Shown here: positions 10,205-21,792 of the stretch, piece after piece | Numbering within the stretch: position 1 is the stretch's first letter | Layout: each line of letters starts with the position of its first letter | DNA from: Ceratopteris richardii | Lineage: Eukaryota; Streptophyta; Polypodiopsida; Polypodiales; Pteridaceae | Direction of reading: 5' to 3' | Length of the DNA stretch: 64,000 nt | NCBI GenBank assembly: GCA_020310875.1 | Contig: CM035439.1 | Coordinates: forward strand, 135,076,753 to 135,140,752 | Translations under genes and position numbers: made by a program | The notes under the pieces: model-generated | Told to the model about the DNA's origin: nothing | Database searches by the model: none | Seen by the model: the letters and a program-made list of their open reading frames with translations, nothing else

Positions 10205-12640
10205 TGTGTGGTTGTTTGTGTGCTTATGTGTAAAAAAATGTTTATGTGTATGACTGTATGTATGTACATGTGTCCATGTGCATGTGTGCTCCTATTGGAA
10301 TGTATGAGTATGTGTGTATGCATGTATATACATGTGTCGCTCCTATTGGAATTCAAACGTTTGTGTGCATGTTGTTATGTGTATGTGTGTGAATTTTTTG
10401 TATGTGTAAGATATGCATGTGTATGTGTGAAATTTGCATGTGTATGAAAGTGCATGTGTGTATAGAAGTGCATGTGTATGTGTTTTCATGTGTGTCATTG
10501 TTGGTATGTGTATGTGTCGATGTGGCTCTAGCTATGTCGGTAAGTGTATGTGCATCTATGTGTAAATGCATCTAAATGACATATGTGTATATATATGTAT
10601 GTGTATGTGCATGTATACATGTAATATGTGCATGTGTATGTGTATGTGTATGCATTTGCATTTGTGTAAACGTTTTTGGAATCTATGTGTGTGCACTATG
10701 TATGTCTATAGGCATGTATGTGTCTATGTGTGCAAGTGTGTTTGTGTGCATACAAATATGTATGTGTATGTGTGTACATTGTGTATGCATGTGTGTAAAA
10801 TATGTGTGTATGTCTGTGTGTGTGCATGTGTGTGTATGTAAGTGCATGTGTGTGGATTTTGGTGCCTTTGTGTGTAAATATATTTGTGCGTGTATGTGTA
10901 TGTGACTATACATGCATGTATGTCCATGTGTATGCATGTATGTGTGCATGCACTATACATGTGTGGTTGTTGTTATGTGTATGTGTGTGCATTTTGTGTA
11001 TGTGTAAGATATATGTGTGTGCATGATATTTGCATGTGTATGAAAGTGCATATGTGTATAGAAGTGCATGTGTATGTGTTTTCATGTCCGTTGTTGTTGG
11101 TACGTGTATGTATGTGTGTGGTTGTTGTTATGTATGTGTGGAATATAAGTATATGTGCATCTCTGTGTGTATGTGTCTAAATTACATGTGTACATATTTG
11201 TATGTGTATATTTATCTATGCACGTAATATGTTCATGTGTATGTGTATGCATTTGTAGTGTGTAACTGTTGCTGGAATCTATGTGTTTGCACTATGTATC
11301 TCTATAGGCATGTATATGTCTATGTGTGCATATGAAACATGTGTTTTTGTGGAATATAAGTATATGTGTATGTGTGTGTATGTGTGTAAATGACACATGT
11401 GTATATATTTGTATGTGTATGTGTGCACATGCATGTAATACATCTATGTGTATGTGTATGCATGCATGTAATACATGCATGTGTATGTGTATGCATGTGC
11501 ATGTGTAAACATTACTGGAATCTATGTGTGTGCACTATGTATGTCTACATGCATGTAGGCATATGCATGAGCATGTGTGTGGCTATTTTTGGAAATTGAA
11601 ATGTATGTTTATGTGTGCATATTGTTTGAGTGCATGTGTTTGTGTTTTTCTTGCTAGAATGCATGTGGATATGTGGCAAGAATGCATGTGTATGTCTGGA
11701 TGTTGTATGTGATTGTGTATACATTGAGTATGTGTTTGGGTGTAGAATATGTGCATGTGTATGTAGAAAAGTGCTTGTGTATGTGCATTGTGTATACATA
11801 TGTGTGGTTGTTGATATAAATGTGTATATATGTGTGGTTGTTTGTGTGTGTGTTTGTGTGAAATATATGTTTATGTGTACAAATGGACGTATATACATGT
11901 GTGCATGTGCATGTATGTTGTTGTTGGAATGTATGTGTATGTATTCATGCATGTATATACATGTGTGGTTGTTGTTGTATTTGTGTAAGATATGTGTGTG
12001 TATGTGTGAAATTTTCATGTGTATGAAAGTGCATGTGTGTAAAAAAGTGCATGTGTATGTGTTTTCATGTGCGTCGCTATTTGTATGTGTATGTATGTGT
12101 GTGGTTGTTGCTATGTATGTGTGTAGTTGTTGCTATCTGTGTGTGGAATAGAAGTATATCTGCATCTATGTGTGTATGCATACAAATGGCATATGTCTAT
12201 ATATATGTATGTGTATGTGTGTGTATGCATGTAATAAGTGCATGTGTATGTGTATGCATTTGCATTTGTGTAAATGTTGTTGGAATCTATGTGTGTGCAC
12301 TATGTATGTCTAAATGCATGTATGTGTCTATGTGTGCAAGTGAGTTTGTTTGCATACAAAATATGTATGTGTATGTGTGTGCATTGTGTATGCATAAGTG
12401 TGTAAAACATGTGTGCATGTATGTGTGTGTGTGCATGTTTGTGTATGTAAGTGCATGTGTATGTGTGTGCCTGTGTATTTTTTTGTATGCATGTGTATGG
12501 ATTTTGGTAACTTTGTGTGTAAATATATTTTATGTGTGTATGGTATGTGAGTATGCATGCATGTATGTCCATGTGTATGTGTGTGGATGTGCAAGTGTCT
12601 AGATATTATATGTATGCATTGTGTGTGTGTGTGCATGCGT
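10205..12640. repeat. 2.4-kb TG-rich minisatellite with higher-order repeats
   Basis: Nearly all of this stretch is alternating purine-pyrimidine words (TGTGTATG, TGCATG), so both strands give long meaningless frames. Non-repetitive marker words show a higher-order structure. GTATGAAAGTGCAT recurs at about 10,441, 11,037 and 12,020. GGAATCTATGTGT recurs at about 10,678, 11,274, 11,517 and 12,282. GTTGTTATGTGTATG recurs at 10,371 and 10,968. The first two large units are offset by 596-597 bases; a third related unit covers about 11,955-12,600. No gene is present. Confidence 0.92.
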
Positions 12641-13049
12641 GTGAAAGTAGACAATGCTAGTGTGATTGTGAGTTGTGAGAATGTGAACTCATAGTGTGTG
12701 AGATGAAGCCAAATTTTGGAGCTAATGGAGTGGTACAAGGAAGAGAAAATTTTGAGGGTAGTTGTGCGGTCTCTACAATTATTATAGAATCGATTTGTAG
12801 CTTTATCATTGATTGTATTGTTGCCTAGATTTCTGTAGTTTTAGGGGAGGTTATCACAAAAAATTGCCCAAATCTTTATATTTCAAATGAAAGTAATCAT
12901 CTAAATTCTCCAAACTTTTTATAATTATAATATGATATACTCATAGGATTTTGCCCATATTTATATACTTTTGAGTTAGAGGGGTGGTCTTAATTTTTTC
13001 CTTGACTATGACATGATAGTTTGATCTTAGGAAAACACAATTTTCATGT
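12641..13049. other. Unassigned AT-rich spacer
   Basis: About 400 bases between the minisatellite and the accessory-ORF fragment. No motif, frame or repeat recognised. Confidence 0.5.
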
Positions 13050-14455
13050 AGGTAATGTATCAGGACTGGGGGTTGTCATTTGTGAAAAAGTGATAGGGCT
13101 TTGTAGTGGGAAGAAGGGTTGTTGGGGAAAGGGAGTTGATGAAATGGAAGGGGTAAGGAAAGGGTTGGGAGGGATTGAGGGAAATATTGACATGGGAAAG
13201 GGGGTGTAGGATAAGTTGGAAGGAGTGGAGATAGGTTGCACTAGGGCATGTGATATGGCACTCAAGATAGGTTGATTGGAGGAGGATGTGCTAGGGTACA
13301 CATGGGGAACTAAATGTACAGGTGACTAGAGTATTTCATCAGGTGTGGAGGTCTGGTCTTCAATTGTGATTGGTATGAATGTTGATGGATGTGGAGGAGA
13401 ATCAATAATGATAGATTCATTGTGGGGTGGCATATCGATTAAGATTCTGGCTTCTCATTGATTGGATGGCCATGCTTTGGCAGGTACTCGTATGTATTCA
13501 CCTGGCCTGGACATCAAACAAACTCATCATGGATCAAATTTTGGCAAGGGCTTTTGTTTTAGGAAATGCAATGCTTCCACAGTGCCTACTATTCATTGAA
13601 TGCATTCACAAAAGAAGCTTCAAAACCACCGCTTGCGAATTCCTATTGGAGGATTTCTTTACTTTGTTGTTATGTGACTCAACAACTTTCCCATACATCT
13701 TGCATATTTCTATATAGCTTTTGGATGGCAATCATATAAGCATCTACATCTGATGTATCCTCTTCTCTAGTACTGGTGTCACCTTGAGTTTTCATTTGTT
13801 GTTCCTCTTGTTCATGTTGATCATCTTCTAGCAATTCTTGAATGTGTTGACTTTCTTCGTCTTCATCTTCATCATCGGTCACCGTTTGGTCGTCCTCATC
13901 TGAGCTTGATACCACTTGTTCATGTCTGTATTCGAGTGGAGAGGTAGGGTAGCTCGATCGTTCATATTTTTGTGAGAAACTTGCACCTCAGAGAACTGAA
14001 ACTCGCTTGACAAAGCATCTTGCATCTCAAAGTCGAAGGTCGTATTGAGTGGTTTTTTCCTCTAAGTTGGGTATCGAGAAGGTAAATTCCTTAGCACCAA
14101 TGGTGGTTGGGACTTCTCTTGCTTCAATAGTAGTGGCTTGAGTGGTAGTGGTAGGGGTGGCTTTGGATGTTATAACTGCACTAGTAGTGCCTTCGGTTGT
14201 GATGGGGCATGATAGGTGAATTCGAATAATAGGTACTGCCACACAAGGTTCCGTTGGAGACTATTGTGGGGAAGGCTGATGTGATGGCGATGTTGGTGCT
14301 TGTAGACATGGTATTGTACCCCTCATACACTTTCCTGTTCTTGACTTGGTTGACTTATGGGCTTTCTTGGAAGCTCCTTTGAATTTCTTTAATTCTTCAC
14401 TAGTCATGGCATGCTCAAAAGCGATATCATATGCTAGGCACATATACATATATGC
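13050..14455 (-). pseudogene. Fragment of the gypsy accessory ORF3 (homologous to 29.3-30.8 kb)
   Basis: Read from 14,455 to 13,050, this matches the ORF3 region of gypsy element A piece by piece. Shared blocks are YDIAFEHAMTSEELKKFKGASKKA (A: YDLPIERAMTSEELKAFKG), TTEGTTSAV, EVPTTIGAKEFTFSIP, the acidic DEDDQTVTDDEDEDEE block, TQGDTSTREEDTSDVDAY, IQKLYRNMQDVW, then IIIDSPP and a proline-rich run. Order and strand are conserved but frames are broken, and no pol sequence accompanies it. It is bounded sharply at ~14,455 by copia gag and at ~13,050 by spacer. Function of the protein unknown. Confidence 0.8.
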
Positions 14456-14895
14456 TTTTTTTTAGGGTGTAGTCACTTACCAACATGCCCTTTTTCTCTA
14501 GTGTATGAAGCTCATTCTTGAGTTGCAAATTTTGCACCTTTGTATTAGTCTCATACAATGTGACCAAACTATTCCAAGCCTCTTTTTGAGTCTTGGCATC
14601 TTTTATGTGCCAAATCATGCAATCTTGTATGCTAAAAAATAGCCAATACATTACCTTTCATGTTCCTTGATTCCATTCTTCATATGCTCTTAACTATAGT
14701 TGGATTCCTCTCTAGTAATTGCAGAGTCTTTTCATTCTCTACTTTGGTGCGCTTCCAATAGCCTTTTCCCATCAGGAAATTTGTCATTTTGAATCTCCAA
14801 TCATGGAAGTTGGTCTTGTTGAGCTTATCGCTTATAAGCTAACTCATTCCATTTGCATTTACCATTTCTATAGCAATTTGCAACACTACAAAAAC
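14456..14895 (-). pseudogene. gag: Copia gag fragment (UBN2-type)
   Basis: Minus-strand frames show LNKTNFHDWRFKMTNFLMGKGYW near 14,830-14,760, then DAKTQKEAWNSLVTLYETNTKVQNLQLKNELH at about 14,610-14,510. These are the classical copia gag motifs (WKFxMxxFL; AWxxLxxxYE). Stops interrupt it near the middle. It ends abruptly at 14,455 where the ORF3 fragment begins, so the two are joined by insertion or rearrangement. Confidence 0.8.
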
Positions 14896-15184
14896 ACTAG
14901 AAGTGGTACCTCTGGCATAAAATGAATATACGAGGATGACCTAATACAACAATACAACTAGTGCAACATATAAAGAATAAGGAAAAACCCAATGTCCACA
15001 AATGAGTGAGCAGTCAAGAAACATGTGTGCCATCACTCTTGGTAGATGAATCTAGTAAAGCTCACTAAAGTGTCCATGACATATACTAGTGTGACTGCTA
15101 TACATGTTAGAGAAATGAAAAAGTGATATGTGTCATCCTCGATCATCACATTTTTAGCTTGATATCTCAACATCCATCACATCT

Positions 15185-15445
15185 TAGTCTGTTTATAATT
15201 TTACTTGTTTGATTTTCCACAAGTTCTAGATACTTTTCGAAACATGAAAATACTTCATCTTTATGTTTCATGAAATAAATTATGGTACATCTACGACAAT
15301 CTTCTATGAAAGATACTCAATACCCTGACCCTGAGATGGAAAAGCTCCAAACATTCTCCATATATGTACCTTTTTTTGTGAATGGTTGCCTATGAGATTT
15401 CCCAAATTGGCATGCATTGCAATTGTTAATCATATGTTGCTTTGA
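15185..15445 (-). pseudogene. pol: Copia integrase fragment
   Basis: The decayed minus-strand reading contains a zinc-binding end CNACQFGKSHRQPF (~15,425-15,385), then remnants resembling YFMKHKDEVFSCF and LVENQTSKI. This is Ty1/copia integrase. It lies upstream (on the minus strand) of the gag fragment at 14.5-14.9 kb, the wrong order for one intact element. The 290 bases between them (14,896-15,184) hold nothing I recognise. Confidence 0.6.
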
Positions 15446-15458
15446 AATTTTTGTGCAT

Positions 15459-15470
15459 TGGTATCAGAGC
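15459..15470 (+). other. Copia primer-binding site (tRNA-iMet)
   Basis: TGGTATCAGAGC, an exact initiator tRNA-Met primer-binding site, directly after ...GTGCAT. This implies a plus-strand LTR ending at about 15,457, whose start I cannot locate. Confidence 0.6.
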
Positions 15471-16032
15471 AAGCTTTCATGGTGACCTTAATGGTTCATC
15501 ATCTTTCTTAAGCACTCATAGGATTCTTCTAAGATTCATCATGATCATCTTCTTCATTATGATCTCATGAAGATCTTGATGCGGATTGAGACGTTCACAA
15601 TCGAATTAGCACAGCATGCATTTGAATTTCTCTCGGTAGCGCAAAAAGAAGCCCCGTTCATAGCAAGCAAATCGATGTTCTGCTCAGCTCTAGATCCGGT
15701 GATCAAACTTGCGTCCCCGATTTAGCTACATTTTCTTGTAGCCAAGAGAGCGCACGTCATGCGTGACCTCATTCTCAAAGAAACACTTGAAGACCTGTTG
15801 TCCGCACGTTGTAGGAGGCTATAAAAAGAAGTGCTATCTTCAGCCGCTCACGCCCAGGTTTTAAAACCGTCATCTCCTAAATCTTCAACCCGTAAGCCAA
15901 AAGATCTGTAGGTAAAGTCTAAAGCAGTTCATAGAAATGTACGTAACAGGCACTTCGTTTATCCACCTCACCTGTGACCAAATTCTTGGACTGCTTAATG
16001 TCATTTTTATTACTGCTCCGGCTGCAGAATAG
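15471..16032. other. Unassigned sequence between primer-binding site and LINE
   Basis: No coding or repeat features recognised. GC content is somewhat higher between about 15,600 and 15,800. It would be the leader of the copia element implied by the primer-binding site, but no gag is visible. Confidence 0.35.
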
Positions 16033-16047
16033 AGAAAAAGGAGTTCT
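16033..16047. repeat. LINE target-site duplication, left copy
   Basis: The 15-mer AGAAAAAGGAGTTCT at 16,033-16,047 is repeated exactly at 17,505-17,519 and brackets the LINE. Confidence 0.92.
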
Positions 16048-17366
16048 GTAGAAACTTTCTTTGGACGGGCGATCATAACAGAAGGGGGGTTCCAAAAATC
16101 AAATGGGCCATCTGCTCCAGCCCTAGAGATAGCGGGGGGCTGGGTATCTTAGACATTGGGTGTATGGCCAACAAACTGGCTGCCAAATGGATGATCAAGG
16201 CTTGGTGCAATAGGGACGCCTCGTGGGCCAAGCTGATTTTCAGAAACAAGCATGAGTTGGCCCTCATGGGGCACCCGAACTGGAAGAATCTAGACATCAT
16301 GACCCTGCTATTCTCCCCGATCCCCGTCTTCCGGAAAGGCTCCAATCTTGTGTGCTCCCTTTGGAAGGGCTGGAACAAAGTCAAAAGCTTCACAAGAATT
16401 AGTGAAGACTGGAATTGGGCGGCCGGAATCAGACAAAACGACTCTATCTGGTTTCCAATACATGGCATCCGGAGGGTGGAGTCGTGGAACATCCAAAATG
16501 CCAAGAAGTTATGGAACAAAGGTTTCAAAAAATGGAAACATCTCTGGAAACATGACACCAACAGCTGGATCAATTACGAGGATATCGACCCTCGCATAAA
16601 CATCTCCTACGAAGAATGGAACACCCTGCAAAGCAGATGCCTCGCTTGGGATCGTCACAAAACTCGCCTTCTCATGGGACATGATACTCCGAACGCGCGT
16701 GGTCTCAAATGGCACAATGGAAATAGCCTACTCAAAATCCCGAACATCAAAGAAACGACTGACCTCCAGATCAGCCTCAACAAGAAGTGGTGCCTGTCTT
16801 GGACGCGGCTGCGGTGGGACATGAAATTCATGGGTATCTGGCACCCACTTATAGAGATTAAGAAGTCTGTCCTCTTATGGCAAATTCTTCATCGAGGAAT
16901 TTGGACTAACCATAAGGCAAGCAAAATTTGTGGGATCCCTCCGTGGTGCAAACGCTGCCACCGCGCTATCGAAGATATCCCACACATCTTCCTTACTTGC
17001 CCCAGCTCCAACAGTATTTGGCAGACGGTTGGAATGAAAATCAGAATTCAGAAACAGCTTAGCTGGAAACAAGTCCTTTTAGGAGAAGCGATTGGTTGCT
17101 CTGCGGCTCTCTGGAACGCAATCAGAGGGGAAGTCCTGTGGAAAATCTGGCGGGAGCGGTGTGCTCTCAACTTCGGCGACCCCCCCAGGGAGTGGTCGAT
17201 TGAAAAATCTCTATTCCTCCTTGGCAAAAGGATTGTCAACAGTAAGAAATCCCCCCCCTTCAGGCACCATCAAGTCCTCCTTTTGGTCAACAACAAGCTC
17301 AAACCCAAGTGGGTCCCGCATGAGGGCGACGAGAGGGTGATCAACCTTCTTTGTAATGCTACCTAG
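16048..17366 (+). CDS. LINE ORF2 C-terminal part with RVT zinc-binding domain (partial)
   Basis: Open from the truncation point; the first in-frame ATG is 16,164 but homology begins before it (CRNFLWTG, then GVPKIKWAICSSPRDSGGLGILDI), which is the stretch after the reverse transcriptase in plant LINE ORF2. The following ~400 codons have no stop. The zf-RVT module is clear near residues 245-290 of the 16,164 frame: LLWQILHRGIW, then CGIPPWCKRCHRAIEDIPHIFLTC. The endonuclease and reverse transcriptase proper are missing, so the product cannot transpose itself. The end TAG is at 17,364-17,366. Confidence 0.93.
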
Positions 17367-17504
17367 GTATCAACCTAGCTTCCCCTGCTTTGTGGGATTT
17401 GGGGGGTCCCGTGGGCACTAGTCCCCTTCTTTTGTACCTTTGTTTCTTAATTTAATTCAAGTCCGGGAGAGTAGGCTATTGCCGAACTTCCTTTATATTA
17501 AAAA
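16048..17504 (+). mobile_element. 5'-truncated plant L1-type LINE
   Basis: A 1,457-bp insertion bounded by an exact 15-bp target-site duplication. It holds the 3' end of ORF2, a ~120-bp 3' UTR and a short A-rich tail (TATATTAAAAA) at 17,495-17,504. The 5' end starts inside ORF2, as expected from incomplete target-primed reverse transcription. Its open frame and exact duplications make it one of the younger insertions here. Confidence 0.93.
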
Positions 17505-17519
17505 AGAAAAAGGAGTTCT
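17505..17519. repeat. LINE target-site duplication, right copy
   Basis: Exact second copy of the 15-mer found at 16,033-16,047, directly after the A-rich tail. Confidence 0.92.
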
Positions 17520-20500
17520 CTTAAGTGACTTCAACGGGGCTCAATCCTCCATACTTTAGTCTAGAGCCACATCATCAAACCATCGTTACATGGGGCTGTT
17601 CAAGTGTTTCTGACCGTGTGATTTGTTCACCAATAAGAAAGAGTTCTTTGCTTTATGACATAGGCAGACTATGCACACATAGTTTTGGACCTGTGATTGC
17701 TTGGGTTATGAATCATTTCAACCACGAATCTCACAGCATCGTTCTTGTGTACTATTATTTATATTAAATTATTGTGTGCATCCAACCTTCACAAGGCAAC
17801 CCCACTCGATGACAATGGTTCTCTTCAGAGTATTACTTGAGGGAACTTTGTAGCAGAGGTCTAGAAACCACAAAAGAAATCTCTCTTCAAGGTTTTGGAG
17901 AGATGTGAGCATGGCTATGAAGGTTGGCTCCTTGCAAGGATCAGAGGATGGAGGAAGTTATGATCAAAGTTAAGTATTTTCCAATTTCTACTTGGCCTTA
18001 ATGCTTGATTTATCTTGTTTTCATTATTCTACACTTAATCCTAGATGCACATTGAAATAGCCAAGATTTCAATCGATTAAGTTTAGATTAGAGTAATGAA
18101 ACAATCCACTTCTCATTCCAAGCATTAGGTTGCATTAAGGAAAGACTTGATTTAAAAAAGGATCCTTGTGCATCAAAGAATGTATTTTGGTAGTCTAATT
18201 CCAGATTTCCTTTCCATTGAGTAAGCTTTTTATTGCACCTCAAAGATATGTTTTTATATCATAGTGCTTTAGGACAAAGGAAAGGATATACATGCATCAA
18301 GATTGCATGATATACATTCTTAGTACAAGGAAAAGTCATGCATCAAGCTCATGCATGATTGTTGCATTACTTTTTGGGCATGCAAAGAACATGCATGCAT
18401 ACACATGTGAGCATATGCATTTGCATGTATGCACATGCATTTGCATGTAGGCACATGCATTTGCATGATAGTACGGGATGTTGTTTGCAAGTAGATATGA
18501 TAATGTACTCTCTTAATATTTAGCTTACTTTATAAAGCTCACGGCTTGACATCAGGGAAGACAGAGGACTAGTTGGTTGCAAAGACATGCTAGTTCTAGT
18601 TTGTAGCTCAAGTAATTAGTCGATTCCTTCCCAAGTTGATTCTCCATTATCAAAAACAAATACTTAATGACAATTAAGTATGTTTGATGTGTTACTAGGT
18701 ATAAGTAAGCACTAGGAGAAAGTTTAGTCTTAAATTTTCTTAATGACCAAAAAATTTAATTACTTGCAAACCCTTTGCGATATATGATGACTCTAAGTCC
18801 CGGATGTACTTAGGGAGTCATGAAGATAAGCTTATAATGATTACTCTAAGTATTGGTGATATTTAGAAAGTCATGCGGGTAAGCTTTAGTTGATTAGTTA
18901 CGTAATTTATGTAACTTCTCAAGCATCCCAAGATTGGATGATAACTTCAGCTATATTTCCAAGTTCCATGAGCACTCTTCGATTCCATGGAACTCAATAA
19001 ACAAATCGATGAACTTAGATACAAATTGAACTTTGAAGTTCAATAGATTTGTGTTTCGTTCATGTTTTGAATCTCTGGTAATGATGCATAGGGCCATGAA
19101 AACATGGAAACTTTGGAAGCACTCTTCTATTTAGAAGATTTCAAAAGTAATAAGGAGTTTCTTTGAGGTTTCAAGATTCGAAGAAACCTCGGTAAGTGAC
19201 TTTTAGGAATTGAGATATTTCCTAAAAGAGAAACACTAAAATGAAATAGTCAAGCCTTCTATTCCACACGTAAGATCATTCTCCTACCATGTTCGAGATG
19301 AATTTATTTTAGGGAAGGTAGACGTTCCAAGTAGAGGATCTTACTTGATTCATGAACTCTTCCCAAAATACACATAAATTCATAATATATGATAGGACCA
19401 AGGAATGATAAAAGGTGTATAAAGAGATAAGAGCAAAACATCTACTGGTTATGGATCTTTTGATGAAAGATGAAGAAAGCAAAATCTCTTTAGGATATAG
19501 ATGTTTTGCCAAAAAATAAAGTATGCTTGGTTTTGTTTAAGCTAATTCGAGTTTAAATAAGAAACCCAAGTAATCTTTAGGAATCAAGATATTTTCCTAA
19601 AAGATATATCAAAGTAATCTTTATGAATTAAGCTACTTCCTAAAGATAAGCCAACAAAGAAAATAGTCTGGTTAACTATATCGCTAGATTAAAAAGAAAT
19701 ATCTTTTGGACAAGCAATAAAGCCTTAAGTCTTGTTCTTATTCAATAGTCAATATTTCTTTTAGAGAGAAGATTCCAGTAAAACTAAGGATTCCAACATG
19801 AATCATTGGCTTAGTGTTACTGATTCCTTGATAGGAATCTAAAGTTCTTGAAAGAAAAATCTCCCTAGATGTGAGACTAGAATCTTTCAAGAAAAGTCTA
19901 ATAGCAAGTAGTTCTGAGTAATTCCCCAAACCACTGGTATTGGTAATTAAATCCAAATATTGATATAACCTAAAGTAATATCAAAGATTCTTAGCTTTGG
20001 AATCTGAGAGGCATCAGTGTTTGATCGCCTGGACTTAAGTTGGGGAAAAGATCTCAAAAAAAAAAAAACTCTCTCGTGGGTAAGCAAAGAAGTTTTTTGA
20101 TAGTTCCGGAGATCTTAGAAAATAAAGATTAAGTCTTTATTTTAGTCGTGTGATCAACTAAACTTGATCAAGCTTGGCCATGATTGTCCAAGAACATGCG
20201 ATTGGAACTACTTTGTAGATTGCCCAAGTATTGGCAATAAAATTCCTTTTGGGAATTATTCACTCAGGTTCCATTTATCCAATGGACAATTGTGAAAGGA
20301 GTAAGTTGTTCCAAGCTTGAACAGTATGAAGCAATTCCAAGAATGTAGTCTACAACCATGAAGATGGTACTTAAGTCTATGGAAAGTAAAACATAAGTGT
20401 TTGCCTATCCTTAAAGGGATTTTTGTACAAATCCAGAGAGCATGAGCGGATGCTTAGACTTAGGCAATAGAGAGATTCCTGTAAAAGTCCCGGCCGAGGT

Positions 20501-21118
20501 AGGTACCTAAAGCTTCAGTAAGAAAGGAATCTAAAGACAAGAAGTCAAAAGCTCTTGTCACTACAAATTGGTCAAGGATAAAGCAATTGAACTTGAATCT
20601 ATAAAAATTCAAGTACTTGGAATTCTGATTGGTTTTCATTTGAAAACCCTAGCAAAGAAGGATGGATGCTCCATCAAAAGGTTTTTTTAAGTTCCTCAAG
20701 GAAAGCACAAGATCGTGACAGGATCATGTGAAGGGATCAAAAACCTAGAAAATCTAGTTAGAGGTACTGCCTGAAACTTCAAAATTCTTGTAAAGAATCG
20801 AAGCAAGAAGGTACTCTATCAAGAGATGTTTAGACTTTAGGATAAAATTCACTCACTTATCAATGTAAGTATAAAATAGGGTGGTACGGTGTTGACCTAA
20901 GAACCAACTTAGTGACTTGTGGAGAAAGAGACTATACCTCAATCCCCCTCAAGTGCATATAGTGGGGATTCACGCTTTAATTATCAATCCGATGAGTATA
21001 CAAACCTAGCCGAGTGTATGAGGACATGCATTCAAATGATGATCAATGCAAATGAACTACTCAAAGAGTGCAAACAAGGCAAAGACTAATCCAAACAAGC
21101 TTCAACTGACAGTCATGG
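17520..21118. other. Non-coding, stem-loop-rich region I
   Basis: No convincing reading frame on either strand. From about 18,330 many short inverted repeats with small loops occur. Examples: 18,336-18,358 (8-bp stem), 18,962-18,994 (9 bp), 19,026-19,043 (8 bp), 19,165-19,190 (8 bp), 19,201-19,227 (9 bp, TTTTAGGAA), 19,576-19,601 (8 bp), 19,845-19,893 (11 bp), 20,119-20,143 (10 bp), 20,536-20,559, 20,591-20,614 and 20,631-20,648 (7 bp each). A 50-60 bp unit with a bulged GACTC..AAGT stem is repeated at about 18,789 and 18,848. Identity unknown. Confidence 0.6.
18406..18472. repeat. Short tandem repeat of a ~20-bp ATGCATTTGCATG unit
   Basis: Three consecutive copies of GCA(C/T)ATGCATTTGCATG with about 20-base spacing. 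Each unit contains the near-palindrome ATGCATTTGCAT. Confidence 0.75.
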
Positions 21119-21778
21119 TGTCACGATACTTGGTGCAGCAGCCAACAGTAAATTGAGCTTTTCTCTCAACTCCGAACTCCAAATATAGCAAATAGCATAT
21201 GCGTTTTGAAGCTCTCAAGAAGACGCATCCAATGGCGGTGGCTTCACTCAATTCTGACACTCCTACTTCAAGTTATGAGCAAAATACTGAGTCACGGGAA
21301 AACCTTCCTACACTTCAGCACTTCCTACATTTTGCACACACCTTAACAACAGCAAACAAACACTTTCATGGATAGACAACACTTCCTATCACTCTTTCCA
21401 AGCAATACACATACACACAAGCTCACAAAGAAGAAGATACAAGGAGGAGAAGACACAAATTCGAATTTCTGTGCTCTTGATTCTCACAATGGCAAAAAGT
21501 CCAAAAGAGTCACAATTTGACTTATATACTTGTGCCCTAAAAATGGTCCTTTCACACAAGAGACCGGCACTTTATTCACTAAAAGACTAATTTTCTACTA
21601 TTTTACATGGGTAAGTTTCTAATCTTCTGAGGGGATGCATCTAGAGGACTCCTCTAGTGCATTTACAACGGAAAATATATTACAAGAATGGTTATAATAC
21701 AAAAATTGGGTGTCCAAATCGGAAAAATTTTGGGGCCCATCTTTTTCTCTGCCTTGTGCTTTCTTTAGCTCTGCAACA
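21119..21778 (-). repeat. Gypsy 3' LTR (third member, related to elements A and C/D)
   Basis: On the minus strand it begins TGTTGCAGAGC at 21,778, immediately after a polypurine tract, and probably ends ...TGACA at 21,119, the same terminus as the C LTR. The predicted length of 660 bp matches the 617-636 bp LTRs of the other elements. Internally it shares the GAGGACTCCTC word and the following ACAA..TATTACAAGAATGG-like stretch. The left limit is inferred. No second LTR for it is visible. Confidence 0.55.
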
Positions 21779-21792
21779 CTCTCCCCCTCTTT
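21779..21792 (-). other. Polypurine tract next to the 21.1-21.8 kb LTR
   Basis: The minus strand reads AAAGAGGGGGAGAG directly before TGTTGC. The next ~30 bases (CTGTCGTCC.TGACAG on the plus strand) match the same position beside the A 3' LTR at 27,196-27,235. Confidence 0.7.

Noticed and set aside
10105..12738. Many overlapping frames of 60-190 residues on both strands
   Set aside because: Same repeat artefact in the 2.4-kb minisatellite.
13021..13209. Plus-strand Gly-rich small frame
   Set aside because: Complement of the proline-rich block of the ORF3 fragment.
16308..17239. Minus-strand and other-phase frames within the LINE
   Set aside because: Shadows of the ORF2 frame, whose zinc-binding tail is unmistakable on the plus strand.
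21493..21778. Plus-strand frame entering the 21.7-kb Ser/Leu/Cys-rich stretch as a gene
   Set aside because: It crosses an LTR end and polypurine tract and has no homologue in the related elements.
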